DNA of 64,000 bases from Paraburkholderia sprentiae WSM5005 (lineage in GTDB: Bacteria; Pseudomonadota; Gammaproteobacteria; Burkholderiales; Burkholderiaceae). Position 1 is the first letter of the stretch, and each line of letters opens with the position of its first letter. The stretch spans positions 682,001 to 746,000 of the forward strand of contig NZ_CP017562.2 in the NCBI RefSeq assembly GCF_001865575.2, read 5' to 3'. The translations under genes and the position numbers were made by a program. Of this stretch, positions 35,915 through 44,707 are shown piece after piece. The notes beneath the pieces are model-generated. The model had not been told where the DNA came from, did not search any database, and was given only the letters and a program-made list of their open reading frames with translations.

Positions 35915-36700
35915 ATGCAATACGAAACGCTGAAGGTCGAGCTTGCCGGCCAGATCGCGACGGTCACGCTCGATCGTCCGGACGTTCGCAACGCGTTCAA
36001 CGAAACGATGATCGCCGAGCTAACGGCAGCATTTACTGCGCTCGACGCGCGCGACGACGTGCGCGCGGTGGTGCTCGCCGCGAACGGCAAGGCGTTCTGC
36101 GCGGGCGCCGACCTGAACTGGATGAAAAAAATGGCCGGCTACTCGGACGACGAGAACCGCGCCGATGCGATGCGGCTCGCGGGCATGCTCTCGGCGGTGT
36201 ATCGCTGCAACAAGCCGGTGATCGCGCGCGTGAACGGCGACGCATACGCGGGCGGCATGGGCCTGATTGCCGCGTGCGACGTCGTCGTCGCGGTCGACAG
36301 CGCGCATTTCTGCCTGTCCGAAGCGCGGCTCGGGCTGATTCCCGCGACGATCGCGCCGTATGTGATTCGCGCGCTCGGCGAGCAGGCGTCGCGGCGCTAC
36401 TTCGTCACCGCCGAGGCGTTCGACTGCGCGACCGCCTCGCGGCTGGGATTGGTCAGCGAAGCGGTGAGCGCCGAGCGGCTCGATGCGACGGTCGCGCAGC
36501 TCGCGCAGACGCTGTGCGCGAACGGCCCGCAAGCGGTGCGCGCCTGCAAGCGGCTCGTGCAGGACATCGCGGGTCGCGAGCTCAGCGACGCGCTGATCGA
36601 GGACACGGCCGTACGAATTGCGAAAACGCGGGCCGGCGCCGAAGGCCGCGAAGGGGTCGCGTCGTTCCTCGAAAAACGCCCGCCGGGCTGGCGCCACTGA
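35915..36700 (+). CDS. liuC: Methylglutaconyl-CoA hydratase (enoyl-CoA hydratase family)
   Basis: This 261-residue crotonase-fold enzyme hydrates 3-methylglutaconyl-CoA to HMG-CoA. It starts at ATG 35915 behind AAGGAG. It has the CoA-binding motif AFCAGADLNWM and the oxyanion-hole segment YAGGMGLIAACD; the family Glu lies in the helix near SEARLGLIP. It follows LiuB by ~50 bases in the same operon. The assignment relies on operon context because the fold is shared by many hydratases. Confidence 0.9.
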   Translation: MQYETLKVELAGQIATVTLDRPDVRNAFNETMIAELTAAFTALDARDDVRAVVLAANGKAFCAGADLNWMKKMAGYSDDENRADAMRLAGMLSAVYRCNKPVIARVNGDAYAGGMGLIAACDVVVAVDSAHFCLSEARLGLIPATIAPYVIRALGEQASRRYFVTAEAFDCATASRLGLVSEAVSAERLDATVAQLAQTLCANGPQAVRACKRLVQDIAGRELSDALIEDTAVRIAKTRAGAEGREGVASFLEKRPPGWRH

Positions 36701-36752
36701 GATGCGCCGCTAACAACCCTCGCCTCGCACCGCCTTTTTCATCGAGACACTC

Positions 36753-38822
36753 ATGTTCAACAAGATCCTGATCGCCAACCGGGGTGAGATCGCGTGCCGC
36801 GTCGCGGCGACCTGCAAGCGGCTCGGCATCGCGAGCGTCGCCGTCTATTCCGACGCCGACGCCAACGCGAAACACGTCGCCGCCTGCGACGAAGCGGTGC
36901 ATATCGGCGGCTCGACGGCGGCGCAAAGCTATCTGCGCATCGAGCGCATCATCGACGCCGCGCGCGCGAGCGGCGCGCAGGCCGTGCATCCGGGCTACGG
37001 CTTTCTTTCGGAAAACGAAGACTTCGCGCACGCGTGCGAGGCAGCCGGCATCGCTTTTATCGGACCGCCGGTGGAAGCGATTGCCGCGATGGGCTCGAAG
37101 GCCGCCGCGAAAGCGCTGATGCACGCGGCCGCGGTGCCGCTCGTGCCCGGCTATCACGGCGACGACCAGGACCCGCAGCTGTTGCAGCGCGAGGCGGACA
37201 CGATCGGTTATCCGGTGCTGCTGAAGGCGAGCGCGGGCGGTGGCGGCAAGGGCATGCGGGTGGTCGAGCGCAGTGCCGACTTCGCGGCCGCGCTGCTGTC
37301 GTGCAAGCGTGAGGCGGCGAGCAGCTTCGGCAACGATCGCGTGCTGATCGAGAAGTATCTGACACGGCCGCGTCACGTCGAAGTCCAGGTGTTCGCCGAT
37401 CGGCACGGCGGCGCGGTCTATCTGTTCGATCGCGACTGCTCGGTGCAGCGGCGTCATCAGAAAGTGCTGGAGGAAGCGCCGGCGCCGGGGCTTTCGGCCG
37501 AAGTCAAGCGCGCGATGGGCGAAGCGGCCGTGGCGGCGGCGCGCGCCGTCAACTACGTCGGCGCGGGTACGGTCGAGTTCATCATGACGCCGGCCCGCGA
37601 GTTCTATTTCATGGAGATGAACACGCGGCTGCAGGTCGAGCATCCGGTCACCGAGATGGTGACGGGGCAGGACCTCGTCGAATGGCAGCTGCGCGTTGCC
37701 GCGGGCGAGGCGCTGCCGCTCACGCAGCAGCAGTTGAAGCTCGACGGCCATGCGATCGAGGCGCGCATTTACGCCGAGCATCCGGCGCGCGGCTTTTTGC
37801 CGTCCACGGGCACGCTCAAGCATCTGCGCATGCCGGACGGTGTCGAGTTCGCGATCGACGCGGCCGGTCTCGGCGAGCCGGGCCGCAAGGCGCCGGTGCG
37901 GATCGACAGCGGCGTGCGCGAGGGCGACACGATCACGCCGTTCTACGATCCGATGATCGCGAAGCTGATCGTGCACGGCGCGACGCGCGACGAGGCGTTG
38001 GCGCGCCTCGCGCGTGCGCTGCATGCCTGCGAGGTCGTCGGTCCGCATACGAACGTGGAGTTTCTGCGGCGCATCGTCGCGAGCGAACCGTTCGCGAGCG
38101 GCGATCTCGATACGGGTTTGATCGAACGTCATCGCGACGCGCTGTTCGCGCCGGCAAAGAAGCCGTTCAAGGAAGCGCTCGCGCTCGCGTGCGCCGCATT
38201 GCTGACACGCGAGGGCGGCACCGCGCACGGCGCGTCGCCGTGGGATGCGCTGTCGCACTGGCGGCTCAATAGCGGTTACACGCAAACGCTCGGCTGGCGC
38301 GTGATCGACGACGCCGCCAACGACGATAGCGACGACGCTTTCACGGTCGTGTTCGCGCGCAACGGGGGAACACGGGCCTTCGTGCAAACACTCGAACACG
38401 ACGGCGTGCGCGAGGATTTCACATGGTCGCTCGGCGCGGGCGCGCACGAATTCCGCGCGACGATCGGCGATGCGCGCGTGACGGGGCGCGTGTTCGTCGA
38501 CGGCGACAGGTTCCACGTGTTCTGCCTGGGCGAGACGCTTGCCTTCGAATGGCAGAACCTGCTCGCGCATGCCGCGGATGCCGAGCATGGCGAGGGCCGT
38601 CTGACCGCGCCGATGCCGGGCAAGGTGATCGCGGTGCTGGTCGAGCCGGGCGCGGTGGTCGAGAAAGGCGCGCCGCTGATCGTGATGGAAGCGATGAAAA
38701 TGGAGCATACGATCGGCGCACCGGCGGCCGGCACGGTCGCCGAGGTGCTGTATGCGGTCGGTGACCAGGTCTCCGACGGCGCGCAGCTGCTGGTGCTGGA
38801 CGTGCAGCAGGCGGGGGAATAA
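36753..38822 (+). CDS. liuD: Methylcrotonyl-CoA carboxylase, alpha (biotin) subunit
   Basis: This 689-residue protein starts at ATG 36753. The biotin carboxylase part (residues 1-450) has the ATP-grasp loop GGGGKGMRVV and the active-site region EMNTRLQVEHPVTEMVTG. A methylcrotonyl-CoA-specific middle region follows, then the biotinyl domain with the biotin Lys649 (EAMKMEH). It is the last Liu gene here. LiuE (HMG-CoA lyase), which usually follows in related operons, is not next; a minus-strand gene comes instead. Confidence 0.93.
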   Translation: MFNKILIANRGEIACRVAATCKRLGIASVAVYSDADANAKHVAACDEAVHIGGSTAAQSYLRIERIIDAARASGAQAVHPGYGFLSENEDFAHACEAAGIAFIGPPVEAIAAMGSKAAAKALMHAAAVPLVPGYHGDDQDPQLLQREADTIGYPVLLKASAGGGGKGMRVVERSADFAAALLSCKREAASSFGNDRVLIEKYLTRPRHVEVQVFADRHGGAVYLFDRDCSVQRRHQKVLEEAPAPGLSAEVKRAMGEAAVAAARAVNYVGAGTVEFIMTPAREFYFMEMNTRLQVEHPVTEMVTGQDLVEWQLRVAAGEALPLTQQQLKLDGHAIEARIYAEHPARGFLPSTGTLKHLRMPDGVEFAIDAAGLGEPGRKAPVRIDSGVREGDTITPFYDPMIAKLIVHGATRDEALARLARALHACEVVGPHTNVEFLRRIVASEPFASGDLDTGLIERHRDALFAPAKKPFKEALALACAALLTREGGTAHGASPWDALSHWRLNSGYTQTLGWRVIDDAANDDSDDAFTVVFARNGGTRAFVQTLEHDGVREDFTWSLGAGAHEFRATIGDARVTGRVFVDGDRFHVFCLGETLAFEWQNLLAHAADAEHGEGRLTAPMPGKVIAVLVEPGAVVEKGAPLIVMEAMKMEHTIGAPAAGTVAEVLYAVGDQVSDGAQLLVLDVQQAGE

Positions 38823-38835
38823 GCGCCGGAATCGA

Positions 38836-39627
38836 TCAGCCGAGGCGCGCGTAGCCAGCCGCGCGCGCCTCGCTTTCGAGCTCGCCGATGCGCGCGTAGT
38901 CGGTCAGCGGCAGCGTCGAAAAGCCCGTCAAACGCAGGCGTTTTGCGCGCGCGGGGCGGCTCGTCAGCGTCTCGTTCAGCGCGTTGCGCAACGCGGCGAT
39001 GGTGGCGGGCGGCACATTGGCCGAGGCGATCAGCGGCAAGCCCGGCGAGGCGGCGGTCGTGCCGATCGCGCGCACGCGCCGCGCCAGTTCCGGCAGCACG
39101 TCGCAAACGAAGGCGAACGTCACGCAGTCGATCGCGGCGACGTCCGCGCGATTGTCGGCGACCGCGCGCAGCGAGCCCAGATGCGAGCCCGTGCGCAGCA
39201 CCGCACCGAAGAACATGCCAGCGCGCGCGAGCGGCGCGACCGCGTGACGAAACGCGTTCATGCCGCTGTTCGAATCGTCCTGGTTATAGACGGCGCGCGC
39301 GCCGCGGCACGAGGCGAGCGAGTCGAAACGCGCGTCGGCGCGCGTGACCAGTACGCTCGAGTAATGCGCGCCGTCGCAGCCGGGCGCATCGAAGCAGGGT
39401 GTCGCGATCAATTGCACCTGCGCGTGCAGCCCCTGCATCAGCGGATAACCGCAGGTCTGCGAGATCAGCAGATTCGGGCGGCGCCAGAAGCCGTGCAGTT
39501 CCTCGTCCGGTTCGACGATGCGGCACGCGGGCTTGATCCGGCGCAGCACGTCGTCGAGCCACTCGCGCCATTCGAGGTCGAGCGCGGGTGTCACGTTGTA
39601 CATCGGCAAGGCGGCGATCCAGCTCAT
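38836..39627 (-). CDS. PhnD-like substrate-binding protein
   Basis: This 263-residue protein starts at ATG 39627 and has no signal peptide, unlike periplasmic binding proteins. Features seen are ISQTCGYPLMQG in the first lobe, YNQDDSNSGMNAFRH in the binding cleft and GSHLGSLRAVADNRADVAAID. This is the phosphate/phosphite/phosphonate-binding PhnD type. No ABC permease is adjacent. It could be a stand-alone cytosolic binding protein. Convergent with the Liu operon, 14 bases after its end. Confidence 0.8.
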   Translation of the reverse strand: MSWIAALPMYNVTPALDLEWREWLDDVLRRIKPACRIVEPDEELHGFWRRPNLLISQTCGYPLMQGLHAQVQLIATPCFDAPGCDGAHYSSVLVTRADARFDSLASCRGARAVYNQDDSNSGMNAFRHAVAPLARAGMFFGAVLRTGSHLGSLRAVADNRADVAAIDCVTFAFVCDVLPELARRVRAIGTTAASPGLPLIASANVPPATIAALRNALNETLTSRPARAKRLRLTGFSTLPLTDYARIGELESEARAAGYARLG

Positions 39628-39646
39628 GAGGGCGTTGCTCGCACGC

Positions 39647-39925
39647 CTAATGTCTGACCAATTTAAATTCGTCGAGACCGAGCCGCACCGGCTCGCTCGG
39701 CGTGAACTGCCACCGCTGCGCGGCTACGCTGAGGATCTCGTCCTGCGCATCCTCGAACGCAACCAGTAGGTCCTGCTTGCGACGGCTGACGGCGCCGCAG
39801 AACTCAATCAACGCGTCGGCGCTGACTTCAAAAACCTGCGCGCGATCGTCGCAGCACACGCGGAACGCGACCGTCGCGCATTCCGTCACGCAGGGCCGGA
39901 ACCCTTCATCGACATAGACCGACAT
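39647..39925 (-). CDS. DUF1488-like small protein
   Basis: This 92-residue protein starts at ATG 39925 (MSVYVDEGFRP). The sequence (ATVAFRVCCDDRAQVFEVSADALIEFCG, then a helical end with ILSVAAQR) resembles the DUF1488 family of short beta-alpha proteins of unknown function in Burkholderia and related genomes. It is upstream of and on the same strand as the PhnD-like gene, 19 bases away, so probably co-transcribed with it. Confidence 0.6.
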   Translation of the reverse strand: MSVYVDEGFRPCVTECATVAFRVCCDDRAQVFEVSADALIEFCGAVSRRKQDLLVAFEDAQDEILSVAAQRWQFTPSEPVRLGLDEFKLVRH

Positions 39926-40232
39926 GGCGAACTCCTTCGGACGCCTGAATCGACAGGATGACAAACCGCGCCTGCCAGGTATGTGGGAGAACCGGCATTG
40001 ACGGCAAATATGCCCGGCACCGCAACCGGCGCGACACGGCGGGCACTGCTCAGAAAACGCTTAAATCGGGCACGCCAATCCAGCGTCGAATTCGACGCGC
40101 GAACGGCTCGCGCCCGTCTCAAACTGTCTTTGGGATTTTCTCACCAAGCTCGTGCCAGAGGTATCGCTCCCGCGCTCCGTCGGTTCGCGTTCGCGATCCG
40201 GCTGCCGATCGGCGCAGGTATCCACTTTACGA
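39926..40232. other. Intergenic region without recognised gene
   Basis: About 307 bases between the small DUF1488-like gene and the antiporter end carry no reading frame that stands out, and no repeat or terminator that I can support. Confidence 0.5.
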
Positions 40233-41525
40233 TTACCGCGCGTTTCTTGCAGAGGATGAATCCAGCGGAACAAGCGGGGCTGTGTGAGCGTCCGAGAAAT
40301 TGAGCCGGCGGATCAGCGCGCCTAGTGTCGTCGCCTGAATCAGCAGGCTGAACACCACGACCAGATATGTGACGCCGATGAACGTTTCGCGCCCGTGAAA
40401 CTCCGGCAGCGACAGCGCGAGCGCTATCGAAATTCCGCCGCGCAGCCCGCCCCACGTCAGCACGACAGCGGAATGCGGATTGAGACGCCGGAACTTCTGC
40501 AGCGCGAGCAACGGCACCGCGACGCTGACGCCGCGCGCGAGCAGCACGACGGGAATCGCGGCGAGCCCGAGCCACACGATCTCGACCCGCAGCGACAGCG
40601 CAATGATCTCGAGCCCGATCAGCCCGAACAGCACCAGATTGAGCAACTCGTCGAGCAGGTCCCAAAAGTTGAACAGATGCTCGCGCGTTTTCTCCGACAT
40701 CGACGTCGACGCGCCGTGGTTGCCGATCACGAGCCCCATGATGACGACCGCGAGCGGCGCCGATACGTGCAGCGCTTCGGCGAGACTATAGCCGCCGGTC
40801 GCGAGCGCGAGTGTGATGAGGATCTCGACCGGATAGCTGTCGATGCCGCGCAGCAGCAGCGACGCGCCGAAGCCGAGTGCAGCACCGAGCACGAGCGCGC
40901 CGGCGACTTCGCGCAGCAGATCGAATGCAATCGCGCCCGCGGAAAACTCCTGCGCGCCGGTCGCGAGCCCGACTAGCGTGACGAACGCGACGACGGCCGT
41001 GCCGTCGTTGAACAGCGATTCGCCGGTGATCTTGGTTTCGAGGCTCTCGGGCGCCGCCGCGCGCTTGAGCACGCTCAGCACCGCGATCGGATCGGTCGGC
41101 GAGATCAGCGCGCCGAAAACGAGACACCACAGCAGGCTGACCGGATGGCCGAGCCAGTGTGCGGCGTAGTAAAACCCGAAGCCGACCACCGCGATGGAAA
41201 TCAGTACGCCGATCGTCGCAAGCATCAGCACCGCGCGCCGCTGCGTGCGCATCTTCGACAGATCGACGTGCAGCGCGCCGGCGAACAGCAGCAGGCTGAG
41301 CAGGCCGTGAAACACGATGTCCGCAAAATCGATCTGCACGACGATCTTGCGCGCGGCGATCGCCATTGCCGGATAGTAGAAGCCGAGCGCCGAAATACCG
41401 ACGCAGACGACGAGTCCCACCGCGGTGATGCCGAGGGTGTCGGGCAATCTGATGAACCGATAATTGACGATGCCGAACAGCGCGACGATGGCGAATAGCG
41501 CGCCGGTCATCTGGAATACGCTCAT
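40233..41525 (-). CDS. Na+/H+ antiporter (CPA1 family)
   Basis: This 430-residue, twelve-helix transporter starts at ATG 41525 (MSVFQMTGALFAIVALFGI). CPA1 motifs are present: GALISPTDPIAVLSVLKR in the third domain with the Asp of the ion site, and ESLFNDGTAVVAFVT (the Asn-Asp pair of the antiporter centre). RGISLAVPLLALQKFRR and TWGGLRGGISIALALSLP follow. It is likely to exchange cytosolic Na+ or K+ for protons. It stands alone on its strand. Confidence 0.9.
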   Translation of the reverse strand: MSVFQMTGALFAIVALFGIVNYRFIRLPDTLGITAVGLVVCVGISALGFYYPAMAIAARKIVVQIDFADIVFHGLLSLLLFAGALHVDLSKMRTQRRAVLMLATIGVLISIAVVGFGFYYAAHWLGHPVSLLWCLVFGALISPTDPIAVLSVLKRAAAPESLETKITGESLFNDGTAVVAFVTLVGLATGAQEFSAGAIAFDLLREVAGALVLGAALGFGASLLLRGIDSYPVEILITLALATGGYSLAEALHVSAPLAVVIMGLVIGNHGASTSMSEKTREHLFNFWDLLDELLNLVLFGLIGLEIIALSLRVEIVWLGLAAIPVVLLARGVSVAVPLLALQKFRRLNPHSAVVLTWGGLRGGISIALALSLPEFHGRETFIGVTYLVVVFSLLIQATTLGALIRRLNFSDAHTAPLVPLDSSSARNAR

Positions 41526-42035
41526 CGTGCATGCCCCCCAGCTTCGGGGCGGCGCGAACGCGTGATCACGGTGGCACCGAGGTAACTCGCGCAACGAGGG
41601 ATAAAACAGACAGGCGGAGAGAGCCGCCGCGATGGCGACATCGAACCAGCGAGATATTTCACCAGCAATTCCTTATTCAAACTCATTCGATCTGACAAGC
41701 GATCTGCAATCTATAAAAACACGATCGTTGCCGCTGGCGATAGAGCGACGTACCGGTACGAACGCTTTGTTCAAACACGACAGTGCTCGGACTACTGGAG
41801 CACCGGGTGAGTTCCGGTCTTTATTTCGAGATATAGGTTTTCTATTTCGAGATATTCCGCACAGCTTGTTTCATCACGGATTATTCAATTGGATCTGAAT
41901 AGACTTTTATGCGGACACTTCTGCATAATTGTTCTTGAAGGTTGACAATTTTTGACAAAAATGGGTCGAGAATAATGCAGCATAAATGTGTGGCGAAATG
42001 CTGTTGTGTCGCAACGGCAGAAGACGGAGAAGAGC
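41526..42035. other. AT-rich intergenic region
   Basis: This 510-base region is clearly richer in A and T than its neighbours, especially 41640-41990. It contains a 13-base direct repeat (listed separately) and no gene I can support. It may be an upstream regulatory region for the small gene at 42036, or a site of foreign DNA. Confidence 0.5.
41822..41855. repeat. Direct repeat TATTTCGAGATAT, two copies 21 bases apart
   Basis: TATTTCGAGATAT occurs at 41822-41834 and 41843-41855, starting 21 bases apart, which is two helical turns. It is in the AT-rich region upstream of the small gene at 42036. Paired identical sites on one helix face suggest a dimer-of-dimers binding site. No protein can be named. 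Confidence 0.45.
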
Positions 42036-42332
42036 ATGAAGCAAATCTATCGTTATCGGGGTTTCGACATCGTGGTCAACGCATTGCGTGGCACTGATTC
42101 GGTCGCGCATGTCAGCGATCCCACGGCGCGGCGCGCGTATGCGGCGAGCGTCACGTTGAAGACACGGCTGATCGGCGGCGAGTGGTCGACTGCCTTTCGC
42201 GTGGGTCCGGTGCCCGTTGGTTCGTCGACGGATCTGAGCGAAGTGCTCGCGGCGGGATTCGCGGCCGCGACGCGGGTTGTCGATGACGTAGTGAGCGTGA
42301 TGGGCGAAGGTGTCGCGCGCAAGGCGGCCTGA
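42036..42332 (+). CDS. Small hypothetical protein
   Basis: This 98-residue protein starts at ATG 42036 with GGAG upstream. It begins MKQIYRYRGFDIVVN, a basic hydrophobic patch, then a mixed alpha/beta body. No signal peptide, membrane helix or known family is recognised. Similar short proteins beginning KQIYRYRGFDI are common uncharacterised Burkholderia genes; the role is unknown. Confidence 0.65.
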   Translation: MKQIYRYRGFDIVVNALRGTDSVAHVSDPTARRAYAASVTLKTRLIGGEWSTAFRVGPVPVGSSTDLSEVLAAGFAAATRVVDDVVSVMGEGVARKAA

Positions 42333-42676
42333 CATATACACGGACGATTGGCGCCTCGATAGCAACAGAAATAACCGCGCGTAGCTGTCAGGTGCGTGTG
42401 AATTTGGGACGGGACGTGCTCGTCTCCTCAGCGTCCTGTCGTTTGAATCCCGCTCCCCCCTGTTTGTGTGCGGCTTTTTGCCTTTTCTGGAGATAGAGAA
42501 AATGAGGCTTGGCGCAAATGTCGCCTACGTGCGCGGATACCTCGGATGGATGCGAAACCGAGTTCACGTATCGTTTCGCGCCCGCCACGTTCGACCACAA
42601 TAGCAGGAAGCGATGCTATGACAAACTTCGTTCGCCCGAAGTACGAAAGCAGCATTCGTCAGAATCGCTGTCGTGA
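42333..42676. other. Intergenic region without recognised gene
   Basis: Short frames exist on both strands, but none has an RBS or family resemblance. The composition is mixed. No RNA or repeat was recognised. Confidence 0.45.
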
Positions 42677-42988
42677 ATGGAACCTGTGCTGAGAATCAGC
42701 GCCGCCGTGTTGCAGACCGACGACCTGACGGGACTCTTGCCTGACGCGCTGTCGTCATTGCGCGCCCGGTATGCCGGTCCGCCGATGGATGCGCTTACTG
42801 TGGTGGTGAACCGGTGCTGTGATGGCGTCGAGGCGACGCCCGACGAACATCGGGCCGCTATGGAACGGGCGGATAAAGTCGGCAAGCGCAAAGAGGTGTT
42901 GCAACTGCTGGAGAAGATCGCAGCAGAACGGCGCAAGTGGCACCGCGAGGGAGTGCCCCAACGCGTCAATCGGTGGCATCAGGCATAA
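42677..42988 (+). CDS. Small hypothetical protein
   Basis: This 103-residue reading frame starts at ATG 42677 without a clear RBS, so the start is uncertain. It is helical and charged at the C-terminus (KRKEVLQLLEKIAAERRKWHREG). It is followed within five bases by a strong terminator, which supports that it is a real gene. Family and function are unknown. Confidence 0.5.
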   Translation: MEPVLRISAAVLQTDDLTGLLPDALSSLRARYAGPPMDALTVVVNRCCDGVEATPDEHRAAMERADKVGKRKEVLQLLEKIAAERRKWHREGVPQRVNRWHQA

Positions 42989-42993
42989 CACTG

Positions 42994-43020
42994 AAAAGGC
43001 CCGAACGGAGCGGGCCTTTT
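42994..43020 (+). terminator. Intrinsic terminator
   Basis: AAAAGGCCCG (42994-43003) pairs with CGGGCCTTTT (43011-43020) around AACGGAG. The stem ends in a U4 tract on either strand, so it may be bidirectional. It follows the small gene ending at 42988. Confidence 0.85.
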
Positions 43021-43223
43021 CCCGTTTACGGGTACCAACCGAACGTCTAGTTCGCGGGCGGTTGTTCCTTTGGAGGCGATTCCGTATTGCACCGATGACC
43101 TCCCCTCGGAGGACAGGTTGGCGCAACGATGATTTCTATTGCGAGGTAGTCGTCGGAATTTCCCCTCGCGTAGCGCAACGATGAATCCGGATAGTGTCGC
43201 GGTCCCCGTCTGCCACTGGTCGA

Positions 43224-43832
43224 TCAAACATTGGCACCCCCCGGATGGTTAGCACAAAGCTTTCGTACAGCCGCCGCTCGTGCGTCGTGTGTTGACGCTT
43301 CGCTCTTTAGCAACATCGAACGACACACAGGCTCATAACGCCCCCAGGCATCGGGAAATAACTCACGCACAGCGTCAATCTCTTTTTCCGAAATACCAAA
43401 GGGTAATTCGCCAGGTGTTTCGAAATAGTACCGACCGCACAAATGGAGTGCCCTGGTAAACTGCGTCCGCTGGAACTCATCTAGCGGACGCAGCCATTGC
43501 ACTACCGTGCAGACACTACGCCACTCCGATCTCACCATTCCTCCCCACAATTGCCGTCGCAACCACGGCATCCTGCCCGCTTTCGCGCGACCGGTTAGCG
43601 CGGCTTCGTTTAGGTCAAGTGCGCGCCATTCACCGAAAATTGAAAGAATATTGCCCATCGTCTCGGGGAATATCTCGATCCAGAAGATGCGCTCCAGTGT
43701 TGCATCGTCATAACCCGACTCGGCGCAACTGCGCGCGACGAATGGTATCTCCCAACGCGTCTCGGTATCGAGAAACAGGTCACTCATTGCCGCCCAAACT
43801 GGTCGGCGACGTGCAAGATTTTCGGGGGTCAC
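43224..43832 (-). CDS. Candidate immunity protein (DUF7079-like)
   Basis: This protein is ~202 residues if the GTG at 43832 is the start (VTPENLARRRPVWAAMSDLFLDTE); a TTG at 43877 is less likely. The sequence has the RRPVWxAMSDLFLDTE and SGYDDATLERIFWIEIFP pattern of the DUF7079 family, which appears beside secreted toxins. No membrane helix is seen. It ends the five-gene minus-strand cluster, 72 bases after the glycine-rich gene, and is a candidate immunity protein to it. That is inference from position; a pore toxin would more often have a membrane immunity protein. Confidence 0.55.
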   Translation of the reverse strand: MTPENLARRRPVWAAMSDLFLDTETRWEIPFVARSCAESGYDDATLERIFWIEIFPETMGNILSIFGEWRALDLNEAALTGRAKAGRMPWLRRQLWGGMVRSEWRSVCTVVQWLRPLDEFQRTQFTRALHLCGRYYFETPGELPFGISEKEIDAVRELFPDAWGRYEPVCRSMLLKSEASTHDARAAAVRKLCANHPGGANV

Positions 43833-43904
43833 GATACGACACTCTGGCAAAATTTGACAATAAAGATTGGCTCGCAATGGTCTATTGCAAGCCGGCTATG
43901 AGAT

Positions 43905-44705
43905 TTAATTGGCAATAATGCTCTTAAAGCTGGTTAGGGCCGAATCATACCAGTCCTGTATGTGCTCGCCGACCTGACCGCCCATAGCCGCGCCGATAGA
44001 CACCGTGGCTGCTGCGCATACCGGCTCTGCGGGGCCACACAAGAACGAAACCGCACCACCAGCAATAGCGCCACCAATGAAACCTGCGGCAATGATATCG
44101 CCTTGTTTTGCCGCCTCCCTAATTTTATCTTTTGCATTAATAATTGCGCCAACTGCATAGATGGCAACTACGATTATGGCCGTAACGCCAAGACCTTTTT
44201 GTATTTTTGTTCCTTTGGTGACTTTTACGTTATCGCGACCAGCCGAAAGAATTGTTTCGAAATAAACCGTAGCTCGCTGATCGGCATTTAGAAACTTAAA
44301 GTCAACGCGATATTTCGCGTTTGCGTATTTATTAAGGTAATATTCAAACCCCCTTGATTTCATCTTTATAGCTTCCGCTCCCGCGATGCCAATGGCCGAT
44401 GTATATTTACGATATTCAACGAATAATTGGTCTCGAACTTGGCTGCAATATTCAGCTGCCTCCTTTACGGACAAGTTTCCGTTTTCAACAGCCTGCCTAA
44501 CCGAAGTGGAAATTCGCTTGATATGTGCCTTGTATTGCTGCCTTACAAATTCATCGGTAATAATGCCATGAGATACAAATAGCGCAGCCGCCTCAAAGGC
44601 ATCTAATTGCGCTTTGAGAAAGTCCACACCTATTTCATGACTTTGCCTGGTTCGGAATTGCCCATCGACTACGACGCTTTTTTTATCTCCTTGAATTTCT
44701 GACAT
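43905..44705 (-). CDS. Candidate T6SS effector with glycine-rich hydrophobic C-terminus
   Basis: This 266-residue protein starts at ATG 44705, two bases after the previous PAAR stop. Residues 1-155 are helical and charged with no named domain. Residues ~172-190 form a hydrophobic helix (VTAIIVVAIYAVGAII), and ~205-250 a Gly/Ala-rich stretch (IAAGFIGGAIAGGAVSFLCG, SIGAAMGGQVG) that looks like a glycine-zipper membrane segment. Such C-termini occur in membrane-permeabilising toxins. The gene is AT-rich relative to flanks, a sign of recent acquisition. A role as PAAR-loaded effector is inferred from coupling with two PAAR genes; no enzymatic motif is seen. Confidence 0.6.
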   Translation of the reverse strand: MSEIQGDKKSVVVDGQFRTRQSHEIGVDFLKAQLDAFEAAALFVSHGIITDEFVRQQYKAHIKRISTSVRQAVENGNLSVKEAAEYCSQVRDQLFVEYRKYTSAIGIAGAEAIKMKSRGFEYYLNKYANAKYRVDFKFLNADQRATVYFETILSAGRDNVKVTKGTKIQKGLGVTAIIVVAIYAVGAIINAKDKIREAAKQGDIIAAGFIGGAIAGGAVSFLCGPAEPVCAAATVSIGAAMGGQVGEHIQDWYDSALTSFKSIIAN

Positions 44706-44707
44706 AT

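Noticed and set aside
42388-42692. Short frames on both strands between the small genes
   Set aside because: No RBS, overlapping frames, and no resemblance to a known family.
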